41,497 nt of DNA from Catellatospora coxensis (GTDB lineage: Bacteria > Actinomycetota > Actinomycetes > Mycobacteriales > Micromonosporaceae): contig NZ_BONI01000082.1 in assembly GCF_016862635.1 (NCBI RefSeq), forward strand, positions 1 to 41,497, read 5' to 3'. Positions 31,626 to 38,534 of the stretch are shown one piece after another. A program made the position numbers and the translations under genes. The notes under the pieces are model-generated. The model was not told where the DNA came from. It searched no databases and saw only the letters and a list, made by a program, of their open reading frames with translations. Numbering within the stretch: the first letter of the stretch is position 1; each line of letters opens with the position of its first letter.

Positions 31626-32513
31626 ATGCCGAGCTACTCCCAGCTGCAGCAGGAGGCCGCCTGGCGCGCGGAGACGGTGCCAGACGCGATCAAGTGGTTC
31701 ATCGCCGAGGCTGGCGTCTTCTGGCGGCTATCGCCTGGTGCGCTGGGCTGCAAGGGCGACAACAACCACCTGCGGGGAGCGCACCGGTCCCGCCGCTGGA
31801 TCAAGACCAGCCGGTGGTGCACCAACCGCACCTACACCATCAGCCACCCGGACGACCTTCTCGGCGACGAGGACTGGTGTGTCGGTATCGACATCACCCT
31901 GCCGCGGGCGGTCCTGCTCGAGGTGTGCAAGCGGCTCGACGTAGCAGTCCGGGCCGGGCTGCTCGAAGAGGTCTCCGAGTGGTATGGCAACACCGACGGG
32001 GACGACCGGGTTGACGGCTACAACAACATCGCCAACAGGGTTGCGACCTCGGACGACTCGCACCTGTGGCATCTGCACATCACCATCAAGCGCCGCTTCG
32101 CGAACACCCTGGCGGTGCTGCAGCGGCTCTTCGCGATCCTGACGGGAGCTGACGACATGGAGCAGAAGGACAGGCTGGCCTTTCCGACCAGTTACAAGGA
32201 GCGGACCGTGGGCCACGTGCTCGCGGACGAGTCGAACCTCCGGGACTACTGGTACGACGCCCCAGGTGGCGTGCTGACCGTCAACCCGCCTCCGGTCGAC
32301 TCGCGCGCCGAACTGCTGGTGCAGGCCGCGCAGAAGACTCTGGCCGCGCCGCCGGCGCAACCGCTTCCGGTCGACGAGGCCGCACTCGTCGCTGCGGTCG
32401 TCGCGGGCGTCAGGGGCGAGCTGAACAACATGGTGGAGCAGGCCGCCGACCGCGCGGTGCGCCGGGCCCTCGGCTCGCTGGACGGGGCAACCCCGGCAGG
32501 AGACGGCAGCTGA
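31626..32513 (+). CDS. Endolysin candidate, M15-like metallopeptidase
   Basis: 295 aa. Zinc ligands of the M15/hedgehog-type peptidase fold are visible: H48 in NNHLRGAH, D89 in CVGIDITLP, and H149/H151 in SHLWHLHITI. Such enzymes cut peptide cross-links of peptidoglycan. Residues about 165-295 hold a membrane- or wall-binding candidate (RLAFPTSYKERTVGHVLADE) and a helical tail (AALVAAVVAGVRGELNNMVE). Overlaps the holin gene by one base. A tail-associated lysin is an alternative. Confidence 0.75.
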   Translation: MPSYSQLQQEAAWRAETVPDAIKWFIAEAGVFWRLSPGALGCKGDNNHLRGAHRSRRWIKTSRWCTNRTYTISHPDDLLGDEDWCVGIDITLPRAVLLEVCKRLDVAVRAGLLEEVSEWYGNTDGDDRVDGYNNIANRVATSDDSHLWHLHITIKRRFANTLAVLQRLFAILTGADDMEQKDRLAFPTSYKERTVGHVLADESNLRDYWYDAPGGVLTVNPPPVDSRAELLVQAAQKTLAAPPAQPLPVDEAALVAAVVAGVRGELNNMVEQAADRAVRRALGSLDGATPAGDGS

Positions 32514-32809
32514 TGAACAAGCTCACCCTGCCTCAGGCCATCCTGGGTAGCGTCGTCCTGCTGGTCATCGGCGCGCTCACATTCGCCGGCAAGGACACTG
32601 CCGCGCTGGTCACGTCTGGCGTGGCCATCCTGTCCGCACTCGGTCTGATCGTGAAGCAGAACGCCGAGACGCAGTCAACGGCCCAGCAGGTGCAGCAGCA
32701 GACCAACGGCAACACGAAAGAGCTCGTGCAACTCATCTCCAAGCAGCAGGACCAGATCCTGGAGATGGCGCACAAGATGGCCGAGATGATGCCGGCCTCG
32801 AAGCCGTAG
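32513..32809 (+). CDS. Holin
   Basis: 98 aa with two membrane helices: AILGSVVLLVIGALTFAGK (about 9-27) and AALVTSGVAILSALGLIV (about 31-48), then a hydrophilic coiled-coil tail (TQSTAQQVQQQTNGNTKELV, QLISKQQDQILEMAHKMAEM). Size and topology match small holins, and it directly follows the endolysin gene. It is the last gene of the late operon; the next gene converges 2 bp later. Confidence 0.85.
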   Translation: MNKLTLPQAILGSVVLLVIGALTFAGKDTAALVTSGVAILSALGLIVKQNAETQSTAQQVQQQTNGNTKELVQLISKQQDQILEMAHKMAEMMPASKP

Positions 32810-32811
32810 CC

Positions 32812-33063
32812 CTACTCGATCCAGGCCTGGGGCATTTCTCGCCAGTCGTCGCCAGGGTTGCGCGCGCGCATCGCGGCGGCCAGGGCGTGGGCCTCGGCTT
32901 CGGTGCCGGTCGGGCTGCGCCAGATGGGTCGCTCACCGTTGTTGCCGCTCGGGCCTTGGCGAGCTTCGACACGCCACAGGGTGCCGTCGGTGTAGAGCCA
33001 GATCCGGCGCTGCTCTTGCCCGCGTAGTCCGTTCCACCAGCTCACATCCTTGATCCAGCCCAC
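32812..33063 (-). CDS. Hypothetical lysogenic-cargo protein
   Basis: 83 aa from GTG 33063; the longer reading from GTG 33078 adds 5 residues. The 33063 start is preferred because a -10 element TACGAT ends 6 nt upstream, implying a leaderless message. Contains VSWWNGLRGQEQRRIWLYTD, GTLWRVEARQGPSG and RSPTGTEAEAHALAAAMRAR, a compact Trp-rich domain. It converges on the holin gene and is divergent to the 33259 gene, the usual place for prophage-expressed cargo. Confidence 0.62.
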   Translation of the reverse strand: MGWIKDVSWWNGLRGQEQRRIWLYTDGTLWRVEARQGPSGNNGERPIWRSPTGTEAEAHALAAAMRARNPGDDWREMPQAWIE

Positions 33064-33069
33064 GGCCGG

Positions 33070-33098
33070 ATCGTACACGTGTTCGATGACGCTGTCCG
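33070..33098 (-). promoter_or_regulatory. Leftward promoter of the 32812 gene
   Basis: On the minus strand CGGACA (33098-33093), 17-bp spacer, TACGAT (33075-33070), then GTG after 6 nt at 33063. The -10 is identical to that of the repressor promoter. Confidence 0.55.
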
Positions 33099-33114
33099 CT
33101 GGACAGCATCGTCG
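33086..33114. promoter_or_regulatory. Dyad operator between divergent promoters
   Basis: CTGTCC-GCT-GGACAG (33092-33106) is a perfect dyad, extended by GATGACG/CATCGTC arms to 29 bp with two mismatched pairs. Its two halves carry the -35 boxes of both flanking promoters: TGGACA rightwards and CGGACA leftwards. One dimer would control both genes. The identity of the regulator is unknown. Confidence 0.6.
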
Positions 33115-33128
33115 ACTATGTCTAGGCT
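33100..33128 (+). promoter_or_regulatory. Rightward promoter of the 33259 gene
   Basis: TGGACA (33100-33105), 17-bp spacer, TAGGCT (33123-33128). Transcription would begin near 33135, leaving about 124 nt of leader that contains the hairpin 33155-33191. Confidence 0.6.
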
Positions 33129-33154
33129 CGTGCGGGGGTGCGAGCCCTGGGAGA

Positions 33155-33191
33155 GGCCCCGCCTGCCCACTTCGGTGGCGCAGGCGGGGCC
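33155..33191 (+). terminator. Strong leader hairpin (attenuator or small RNA terminator)
   Basis: GGCCCCGCCTG (33155-33165) pairs perfectly with CAGGCGGGGCC (33181-33191); inside it CCAC-TTCG-GTGG extends the stem. It lies in the leader of the 33259 gene. A transcript from 33135 ending here would be about 55-60 nt. Confidence 0.6.
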
Positions 33192-33258
33192 GTTCCGTCG
33201 TCTCTGCCGCCCGTACGCGGGATCGACCAGCGTTGACGATCGTGGCCATGATGGGCGG

Positions 33259-33579
33259 ATGTCGTATCCCCGGGTCCCCCAGCCATACGGCCACCAGCCT
33301 CAGCAGCCGCCGCAGATCGCTTACGTTCCCCCGGTCTCCGGCCGGGCCATCGTGGCGTTCCTGCTCGCCGGATTTAACGTGTTCTTCGGCTGGTGCCTGC
33401 TCGGCATCCCCGGCCTGCTCGGTGTCTTCGCGGCGCATCAGGCGATGGTCGACACTCGCGTGGGCCAGCGGCGCGGGCACGGCCTCGCTCAGGCCGCCCT
33501 GTTCCTGGGCTACCCGTTCGGCGGGCTGTACCTGGTGGTTGGCGTCATCGCGCTGGGCAACCGCGTCCTCGGCTACTGA
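33259..33579 (+). CDS. DUF4190-like membrane protein (moron candidate)
   Basis: 106 aa from ATG 33259. Begins with a Pro/Gln-rich cytoplasmic stretch (PQPYGHQPQQPPQIAYVPPV), then two membrane helices: AIVAFLLAGFNVFFGWCLLG and AALFLGYPFGGLYLVVGVIA with GVFAAHQAMVDTRVGQRRGH between. This is the DUF4190-type layout common in actinobacterial genomes. It has its own promoter, leader hairpin and downstream terminator, and lies opposite to its neighbours: the hallmarks of a prophage moron. Effect on the host unknown. Confidence 0.72.
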   Translation: MSYPRVPQPYGHQPQQPPQIAYVPPVSGRAIVAFLLAGFNVFFGWCLLGIPGLLGVFAAHQAMVDTRVGQRRGHGLAQAALFLGYPFGGLYLVVGVIALGNRVLGY

Positions 33580-33580
33580 A

Positions 33581-33608
33581 CGCCCCGCCCCACGTCGGGG
33601 GCGGGGCG
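33581..33608 (+). terminator. Terminator after the 33259 gene
   Basis: CGCCCCGCCCC (33581-33591) pairs with GGGGGCGGGGCG (33597-33608) with a 5-nt loop, 1 bp after the stop. It may work in both directions, also closing the minus-strand operon ending at 33612. Confidence 0.68.
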
Positions 33609-33611
33609 CGC

Positions 33612-33848
33612 CTACCTCGGTCCCGACGGCGGTGAACCCGTCTCGGGTCCTGACGCCGGGCCAACCTTCGGATTGCCCAGCGAGGGCCGCACGTCCGCCC
33701 GAGCAGAGCGGACCGACGGTCCGACGCGTATCAACTGCCCGTCTGCGTCTGTGTGGCGGATGCAGCCGCAGCCCTTCCTGACGCACTTCCGCTGGCTGGA
33801 TGCGCCCTTCGGCACGTGCCGGGCGTGTCCGCAGACGTCGCACTTCAT
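33612..33848 (-). CDS. Small zinc-ribbon protein (CVRKGC type)
   Basis: 78 aa from ATG 33848, with GGTGGGAG ten nt upstream; GTG 33866 would add six residues. Zinc ribbon: MKCDVCGHARHVPKG then KCVRKGCGC. It shares the C-[LV]-R-[KQ]-G-C motif with 5993-6214 and 6211-6390. A disordered Ser/Pro tail follows. Last gene of the leftward transfer-like operon. Confidence 0.55.
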   Translation of the reverse strand: MKCDVCGHARHVPKGASSQRKCVRKGCGCIRHTDADGQLIRVGPSVRSARADVRPSLGNPKVGPASGPETGSPPSGPR

Positions 33849-33875
33849 CGCCGCATCATCTCCCACCTGGACCCG

Positions 33876-34088
33876 TCAGCGCGCTACCCAAAGCGCCAAT
33901 CCTGCGCAGGCGAGCAGCAGCGCGGCACCGAGCGCGTAGCCCAGCGCCTGCCCGGTCAGGCCGCGGGCGACGATGAAGCTGGCCCGGGTCGCCTCCCATG
34001 CCAGTGATGCCCGCTCGGTGCGGCGCCCGAGCCCGTATCCGACGGCCAGGCCGAGCACGAGCCCGACCGCGGCCATAGCTAGATCCAT
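33876..34088 (-). CDS. Small membrane protein of transfer-like operon
   Basis: 70 aa, ATG 34088 with CGGAGAG upstream. Two membrane helices: LAMAAVGLVLGLAVGYGLG (about 3-21) and ALGYALGAALLLACAGLALW (about 48-67) around a polar loop (RTERASLAWEATRASFIVAR). Small Spd-type membrane proteins accompany tra genes in Streptomyces plasmids, and this one follows the TraB-like gene; the link is positional. Confidence 0.62.
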   Translation of the reverse strand: MDLAMAAVGLVLGLAVGYGLGRRTERASLAWEATRASFIVARGLTGQALGYALGAALLLACAGLALWVAR

Positions 34089-34117
34089 GTCGCTCTCCGT
34101 TGTTTCTCAGGGGTCAC

Positions 34118-34218
34118 AGCGATGGGATCGCAGCGGTCGCAGGCCCTGATCTCAGGTCCCTCTATCTGGGGCCCGGCCAAGATCCTGCGAACGCTGCGAT
34201 CCCTGCGAATGGTGCGAT
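34118..34218. repeat. 9-bp-period TGCGA repeats and inverted copy, clt-like candidate
   Basis: Four units at 34184, 34193, 34202 and 34211: CCTGCGAA, GCTGCGAT, CCTGCGAA, GGTGCGAT, one base between each. At 34124-34143 the first two units reappear inverted: the reverse complement CCTGCGACCGCTGCGATCCC differs from 34184-34203 by a single base. The repeats begin 6 bp beyond the stop of the FtsK/TraB-like gene (34225). In Streptomyces plasmids the clt locus consists of short tandem repeats, often downstream of traB, bound by the TraB C-terminal winged helix. A terminator hairpin is an alternative. Confidence 0.62.
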
Positions 34219-34224
34219 GTGGGG

Positions 34225-36102
34225 TCACGCTCGGTTAGCAGTGGCGAGGGTGAGGATGTCGTAGACGCCGTGCTCGGAGCGCCTCAGCAGCGCGTCTGGG
34301 CCTTCGCACAGCGCCCGCATCTCCGTGTACAGCCAGGAGTCCGACCGGCCGGTCTCCTCCAGCACGTCGGCGAGCTCGGCGGGTCGTACCACGTCGTGGC
34401 CGTCGTCGCGGAGGTCCTGGACGTGCCGACGGAGGATGGCCCTCGCCTCCCCGGGAGTCTTCGGCCGCGGGAGCGGGCCGAAAGCCATCCGGGCGTGCGG
34501 GTCGGGCTCGGCCAGCGGCTGGGCCGGGTCGACGTCGTCCGGCGGGTCGGTCGGGTCCCACGCGCCGTTGGCCTCCTCCGACTCGTCCTCCTCGTCACCG
34601 TCCTCCATGGCGGGTGCTGGCTGCGGCTGCGGACGGCCGGGGCTGACCCACGGGGTGATGGCCGCGGCCCGCTCGTCCTCGCTGCCGGCGAAGTACGCCC
34701 GGTGCGGCATGGCCCACCGCTCGCGGTCGACGCCGGACAGCTCTGCATACAGGCAACCGGCGCGCTGGTCCTTCCAGATCCACGGCGCGGCGCCCGCATC
34801 GAGGGTCTCGTCGGAGAGCGCGGCCTGGGCGTCGTCCTCGCTCTTCACGCCGAGGCAGGCCCAGCTGCCGATATTGGCTCGGACGCTGGTCGGGACCCGG
34901 TCGTAGGTGGCGCGCTGCAGCTCCACGACCAGGGCGATGCCCACCGAGCGCGCTGATTCGGCGACGTCGACGAACGTGCCGTTGCCGTTCAGCACGCCTG
35001 CAGCCTCGAAGAACACGGCGACGACGAACGGGATGCCGCAGCCCTTCGTCCACTGCTTGTGGCCGGCCTGGCCGAGGATTCGGGCCCGCTCACGGATGAG
35101 CGCGGGCAGGTCCTCGATGTACGCCTCGGCGGCCGCCGGCCCAGCGGCCATCCGGTGCGCGTACTGCTGGAGCCACCCGGGGAGCTGGTCGGCTTTGCGG
35201 GAGTCGCTGACATGCAGCTCCGCATCGATGCGGGTCAGCACGTCAGCGCACATGTTCAGCAGCAGCTCCGTTTTGCCCGACCCGCTCATGCCGACAACGC
35301 CCAGGTGGGTGGAGTTGCGCTGCCGGCCGGGGTCGCCGGGCAGCCACAGCAGCAGCGGCTCCCCGTCCTCCCCGCGGCCGAGGTCGATCGGGGCATCGGC
35401 GATCGACCTGCCTGGCGCGGTTGGGCCAGGCCAAGGGATCGGCTTGCGGAGCTGGTCGACGGGGACAAGGATCATCTGTCCGCGGCGTGCCGAGTCGGGC
35501 GACTGCACGAACCGGGAGGCGCCGGGTCTCACGTCGAGCGCCGACTCGATCTCCTCCCGGGCGGCGGCAACCTGGCTGAACGGCGTGCCCGGCGCGGCCT
35601 CGATGGTGGCCACGATTCGAGCGCCGGTCGTCTTCGGCCGGCCCACCTTGGCGTCCTGGAGCGCGCGGATGTGCTGCCCCAGTTCTCCGACGCTGCCGCG
35701 CTGCACCTCGTCGCCGCCGCGGCGCAGGACCCGGTTGACGATCGCGACCGCCGACAGGGCAATGCCGCCGAGCGCCCACAGGTCCCCCCAGGGGTGCGTG
35801 AGCGGTCCGCCGATGGTCGCGCCGAGCGTCCACACCGAGACGGCTCCGGCAACCACGGTGGCGGTGACCCGAACCATCTGGCCGCGTGGGCGGCCGGCCA
35901 GCCACGTGTAGCCGGTGACGCTGGCCCCGGCGACGGTCAGCCCGACGGCGGCCCAGGGCTTGTCCGCCCACGCGTGGTGGGCGAGTAGCGTGACGGGCAG
36001 CGCCACGACGGTGCAACAGGGCACGATCGCGTACGGCAGGAGCGCCGCGGCGGGCGTGATCTCGACTTCGCGCGGCAGCTGCAGCCGCGTCTGGCGGCTC
36101 AC
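34225..36102 (-). CDS. TraB/FtsK-like DNA translocase
   Basis: 625 aa from GTG 36102. About four membrane helices in residues 15-120 (LLPYAIVPCCTVVALPVTLL; VGLTVAGASVTGYTWLAG; ATVVAGAVSVWTLGATIGG; LWALGGIALSAVAIV). The ATPase domain has Walker A GMSGSGKTELLLNM at about 270-283 and YDRVPTSVRANIGS. At the Walker B position the sequence is FVVAVFFEAAGVL: the usual DE has F in place of Asp. A Pro/Glu linker leads to a winged helix (RAILRRHVQDLRDDGHDVVR, SWLYTEMRALCEGPDALLRR). Length and order match conjugative TraB/TraSA of AICEs, which pump double-stranded DNA between hyphae. A chromosome-segregation FtsK role is less likely. Confidence 0.82.
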   Translation of the reverse strand: MSRQTRLQLPREVEITPAAALLPYAIVPCCTVVALPVTLLAHHAWADKPWAAVGLTVAGASVTGYTWLAGRPRGQMVRVTATVVAGAVSVWTLGATIGGPLTHPWGDLWALGGIALSAVAIVNRVLRRGGDEVQRGSVGELGQHIRALQDAKVGRPKTTGARIVATIEAAPGTPFSQVAAAREEIESALDVRPGASRFVQSPDSARRGQMILVPVDQLRKPIPWPGPTAPGRSIADAPIDLGRGEDGEPLLLWLPGDPGRQRNSTHLGVVGMSGSGKTELLLNMCADVLTRIDAELHVSDSRKADQLPGWLQQYAHRMAAGPAAAEAYIEDLPALIRERARILGQAGHKQWTKGCGIPFVVAVFFEAAGVLNGNGTFVDVAESARSVGIALVVELQRATYDRVPTSVRANIGSWACLGVKSEDDAQAALSDETLDAGAAPWIWKDQRAGCLYAELSGVDRERWAMPHRAYFAGSEDERAAAITPWVSPGRPQPQPAPAMEDGDEEDESEEANGAWDPTDPPDDVDPAQPLAEPDPHARMAFGPLPRPKTPGEARAILRRHVQDLRDDGHDVVRPAELADVLEETGRSDSWLYTEMRALCEGPDALLRRSEHGVYDILTLATANRA

Positions 36103-36464
36103 TGGTCTGCCCTGAACAGGAACGCGGAGCGGGTCTGCCGCTTGATCGCGCCGGCGGCCTCCAGCTCGACCATGTACGCGGCGATGAACCGCCCATACGC
36201 GGTGATCATGTACTTCGCTGCGATGCCCAGCGCGACGGCGGCCATCCGGATCGGCCCGGCCACCATGCGGGCCCGCTTCCGGGCGGACAGCCCGCCGACG
36301 GTCCGGCCGCCGGACACGGTGCGCAGCCGCGCCTCCAGCGCCGCTGCGGCCATGGCCAGCTCGATCGACGCCTGGTGCAGAACCTTGCGGCGCAGCTCAA
36401 ACCACTGCTGGAGCTCGACGTTGTCCATGGGCGGCTCCCCGGACATGAAGGTGTGCTGTGACAC
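36099..36464 (-). CDS. Small helical protein coupled to the TraB-like gene
   Basis: 121 aa from GTG 36464, with AAAGGAGG 8 nt upstream; longer readings (to 36659) lack such a site. The protein is helical: VELQQWFELRRKVLHQASIE, LAMAAAALEARLRTVSGGRT, MVAGPIRMAAVALGIAAKYM. It overlaps the translocase start by 4 bp (GTGA). The last part (AVALGIAAKYMITAYGRFIA) may touch the membrane. Likely an accessory of DNA transfer, by position only. Confidence 0.65.
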   Translation of the reverse strand: MSQHTFMSGEPPMDNVELQQWFELRRKVLHQASIELAMAAAALEARLRTVSGGRTVGGLSARKRARMVAGPIRMAAVALGIAAKYMITAYGRFIAAYMVELEAAGAIKRQTRSAFLFRADQ

Positions 36465-36487
36465 TGGTGGTGCCTCCTTTGCGGGGT

Positions 36488-36525
36488 GCGGGGCGCGCTG
36501 GCTGTGGAGGCTGGGCGCGCCCCGC
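36488..36525 (-). terminator. Hairpin between transfer-operon genes
   Basis: GCGGGGCGCGC (36488-36498) pairs perfectly with GCGCGCCCCGC (36515-36525). Another stem, CCCCCGCCG with CGGCGGGGG (36605-36613/36646-36654), lies nearer the upstream gene's stop. Together they fill the 198-bp gap and probably limit transcription into the TraB-like gene. Confidence 0.55.
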
Positions 36526-36662
36526 TTGCTGTCCGCCGTCGTGGCGGCCACTGCGTGGGCCGGGCGCTGGTCCCGGCCCCACGGAGGCCGTACGGTGGTC
36601 GGTGCCCCCGCCGCCTGCCGAGGTGAGGACGAGTCATCTCGGCCCCGGCGGGGGTCCATGCG

Positions 36663-37898
36663 TCAGGCGCTGGTCAGCACCTGGAAACTGCCGCCCTGCA
36701 TAACGTGCGGCCGGATGTGCTCCATCGCCCACGTCTCGTCCTCACCGAACAGCTCGCCGATCTGGGCGAACGTGAGCGGTTCGCGGCGGCCCGCCGTGAT
36801 GTCGGCCAGCACCTCCAGGAGCGTCTGCCCGTCAGCGGTGGACACCGCGGCGTCGTGCTCCGCCGGTGCCGCCACGGTGGCGGGCGTCTCGGCGGCCCGA
36901 ATGGCGTTCAGGTGACGACGTACCGTCGACTCGCTCATGCCAACCTTCGCGGCGATCTGAGCGGGCTTCCACGACGGATTCCTTGCCGCCACCTTGGCGA
37001 CCGCCTGAGTGGTCAGCGGGTGCCGTGACGTCGCCGGCGGCCCTGACACTGGGCGCTCCGACAGCGGCTCCTCCTCGACCTCGTCAGCGGGCTCCTCCGG
37101 CGCGCTCGGCGGCGTCATCTTGGCGGGCACGTAGCCGGGCGCGGTCATCTCCACGACGCGCTCGATCCGGGCCATCTGCTCGTACGCCTCGGTCGCCATC
37201 TCCTCCGTCACGTTGCGCGCAACTCGGCGGACGCGCGCCTCCCGCCACGACCGCGGGCCGAGCCATCCGTAGCGCAGTGCGTACTGCGCACGGACGAGCT
37301 GGCGGACGCCGCGCTCGTGGTGGAGGGTGACGATGTCGCCCTCGCCCGGGGCGATGAGGCCGAGTCGCGCGGCGATCCGCCGGGGCGTCCACACCCAGCT
37401 GCCAGCGACCTTGGCTCGCTGGCCGGCAGGCTCGTCGGGCCGGTACTCCGACCACCACAGCGTCGCGCCGAGGACCGGGATCAGGATGCGCAGGCCCTGC
37501 ATGGAAGCGGTGTCGGCGGACGCGGCGACGATGATGCCGACCGGGATGGCGATGTACCAGACCGTCCGCCCGTTGGGGCCGATGGTGCCGTGCTGCTTGA
37601 AGTGCTTGTGGCCCTTCGCGCCGAGGCTAACCATCACCATGGAGGTCATGAGGCAGCCGATCAGCGCGAAGCTCACGGGGGCGGCCGAGTCGCGGAGCAC
37701 CTCGTAGACGCCCTCCGCCTCCCAGCCGATGACAAGCGGCGCGGCGATCAGCATGGCGGTTGCGTCGACTCCGCCGCGGCGGTAGGTGCGGAGGATGAGC
37801 GCGCCGAGGATTAGCGCGGTGGCCGCTCCGGCGATGGTGGTGAGCAGCGTGGCGTTGTCCTGGAGCCAGGCCTGTGCGACTGCGGGATCGAACTGCAT
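36663..37898 (-). CDS. Spd/DUF2637-like membrane protein with C-terminal HTH
   Basis: 411 aa from ATG 37898 (GAGGAG upstream). N-terminal helices: LLTTIAGAATALILGALIL, AMLIAAPLVIGWEAEGVYEV, APVSFALIGCLMTSMVMVSL, VWYIAIPVGIIVAASADTAS and LRILIPVLGATLWWSEY. This four-to-five helix pattern is like DUF2637/SpdB proteins of Streptomyces elements, which help plasmid spread along the mycelium. The C-terminal half has HTH sequence (PSWKPAQIAAKVGMSESTVR, RHLNAIRAAE) and a last winged segment (EPLTFAQIGELFGEDETWAM). SpdB-type proteins bind DNA and membrane, so both halves fit. Exact family not proven. Confidence 0.72.
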   Translation of the reverse strand: MQFDPAVAQAWLQDNATLLTTIAGAATALILGALILRTYRRGGVDATAMLIAAPLVIGWEAEGVYEVLRDSAAPVSFALIGCLMTSMVMVSLGAKGHKHFKQHGTIGPNGRTVWYIAIPVGIIVAASADTASMQGLRILIPVLGATLWWSEYRPDEPAGQRAKVAGSWVWTPRRIAARLGLIAPGEGDIVTLHHERGVRQLVRAQYALRYGWLGPRSWREARVRRVARNVTEEMATEAYEQMARIERVVEMTAPGYVPAKMTPPSAPEEPADEVEEEPLSERPVSGPPATSRHPLTTQAVAKVAARNPSWKPAQIAAKVGMSESTVRRHLNAIRAAETPATVAAPAEHDAAVSTADGQTLLEVLADITAGRREPLTFAQIGELFGEDETWAMEHIRPHVMQGGSFQVLTSA

Positions 37899-37924
37899 GG
37901 AGTGCTCCTCGGGTGTCGGCTCGG

Positions 37925-38077
37925 TCAGCGCTTCTCGGCGGCGGCGAGGCGCTCGTTGCGCTCGATCAGCCGGGCGGCGATCTTCGCGGCCGGGCCGTTC
38001 GGGTCGGTGGCGGCAGCGCGGGCGTGGTTGCGGCCGAGGTCGGTGGCGATCTGCTCGCGGTCGGGAGTCTTGGACAT
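37925..38077 (-). CDS. 50-aa protein leading the transfer operon
   Basis: Starts at ATG 38077 with GAGGAGCACGCC in front, almost the same leader as the next gene (GAGGAGCACTCC). Sequence: KTPDREQIATDLGRNHARAA, then ATDPNGPAAKIAARLIERNE. Soluble, basic and helical. It is first behind the divergent promoter, so probably a regulatory or Spd-type small protein. Confidence 0.6.
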   Translation of the reverse strand: MSKTPDREQIATDLGRNHARAAATDPNGPAAKIAARLIERNERLAAAEKR

Positions 38078-38113
38078 GGCGTGCTCCTCGTAAGCGGGTC
38101 CGGTGTGGACGCC

Positions 38114-38162
38114 AGCCTAGGCTATAGGGGTGTTGCCTGCAACAGGGGTGTAGCAGTAGGCT
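38114..38162. promoter_or_regulatory. Overlapping divergent promoters with direct-repeat operator
   Basis: Rightward: TTGCCT (38133-38138), 18 bp, TAGGCT (38157-38162). Leftward: TTGCAG (38142-38137), 17 bp, TAGGCT (38119-38114). The two -35 boxes overlap, and AGGGGTGT occurs at 38126-38133 and 38144-38151, flanking them. Binding of one regulator could shut both sides. Confidence 0.55.
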
Positions 38163-38191
38163 CCGATCACTCACGCCCCTACGCTCACGAC

Positions 38192-38515
38192 GTGGAGAAA
38201 CCCCCGGTGGACTACGACCTGGTCGACAAGCTCGGCGCGCTGCTGTGCGCCACGGCCCTGGCGCAGCGGGACCCGCTCGCCCAGCTGGCCGCGCTCGGCC
38301 CGGCCCAGCCCACCGCCGCCGCCCTGGAGGACTACGTTGTCGAGCTCCGCGGTCGCATACTCCGCGGCATCATCGAGGCCGGCACGAGTCGGGTGAAGCT
38401 CGCCGAGGAGCTCGGTGTGGAGCGTTCGCGCGTGCAGGCGATGCTCCGGCAGGCCGATGCCGCGCAGGCGCGCCGCGAGGCGGCACAGCAGAAGGGCGCG
38501 TCGGCCGAAGCCTGA
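38192..38515 (+). CDS. HTH regulator divergent to the transfer operon
   Basis: 107 aa from GTG 38192 (GTG 38207 is possible). The N-terminal half is helical (YDLVDKLGALLCATALAQRD, LEDYVVELRGRILRGIIEAG). The C-terminus has a helix-turn-helix (TSRVKLAEELGVERSRVQAM, LRQADAAQARREAAQQ). It most likely binds the AGGGGTGT repeats between itself and the transfer operon, as Pra- or KorB-type regulators do. The target is inferred. Confidence 0.68.
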   Translation: MEKPPVDYDLVDKLGALLCATALAQRDPLAQLAALGPAQPTAAALEDYVVELRGRILRGIIEAGTSRVKLAEELGVERSRVQAMLRQADAAQARREAAQQKGASAEA

Positions 38516-38534
38516 CGCGCCCTCCCGGTCCTGC

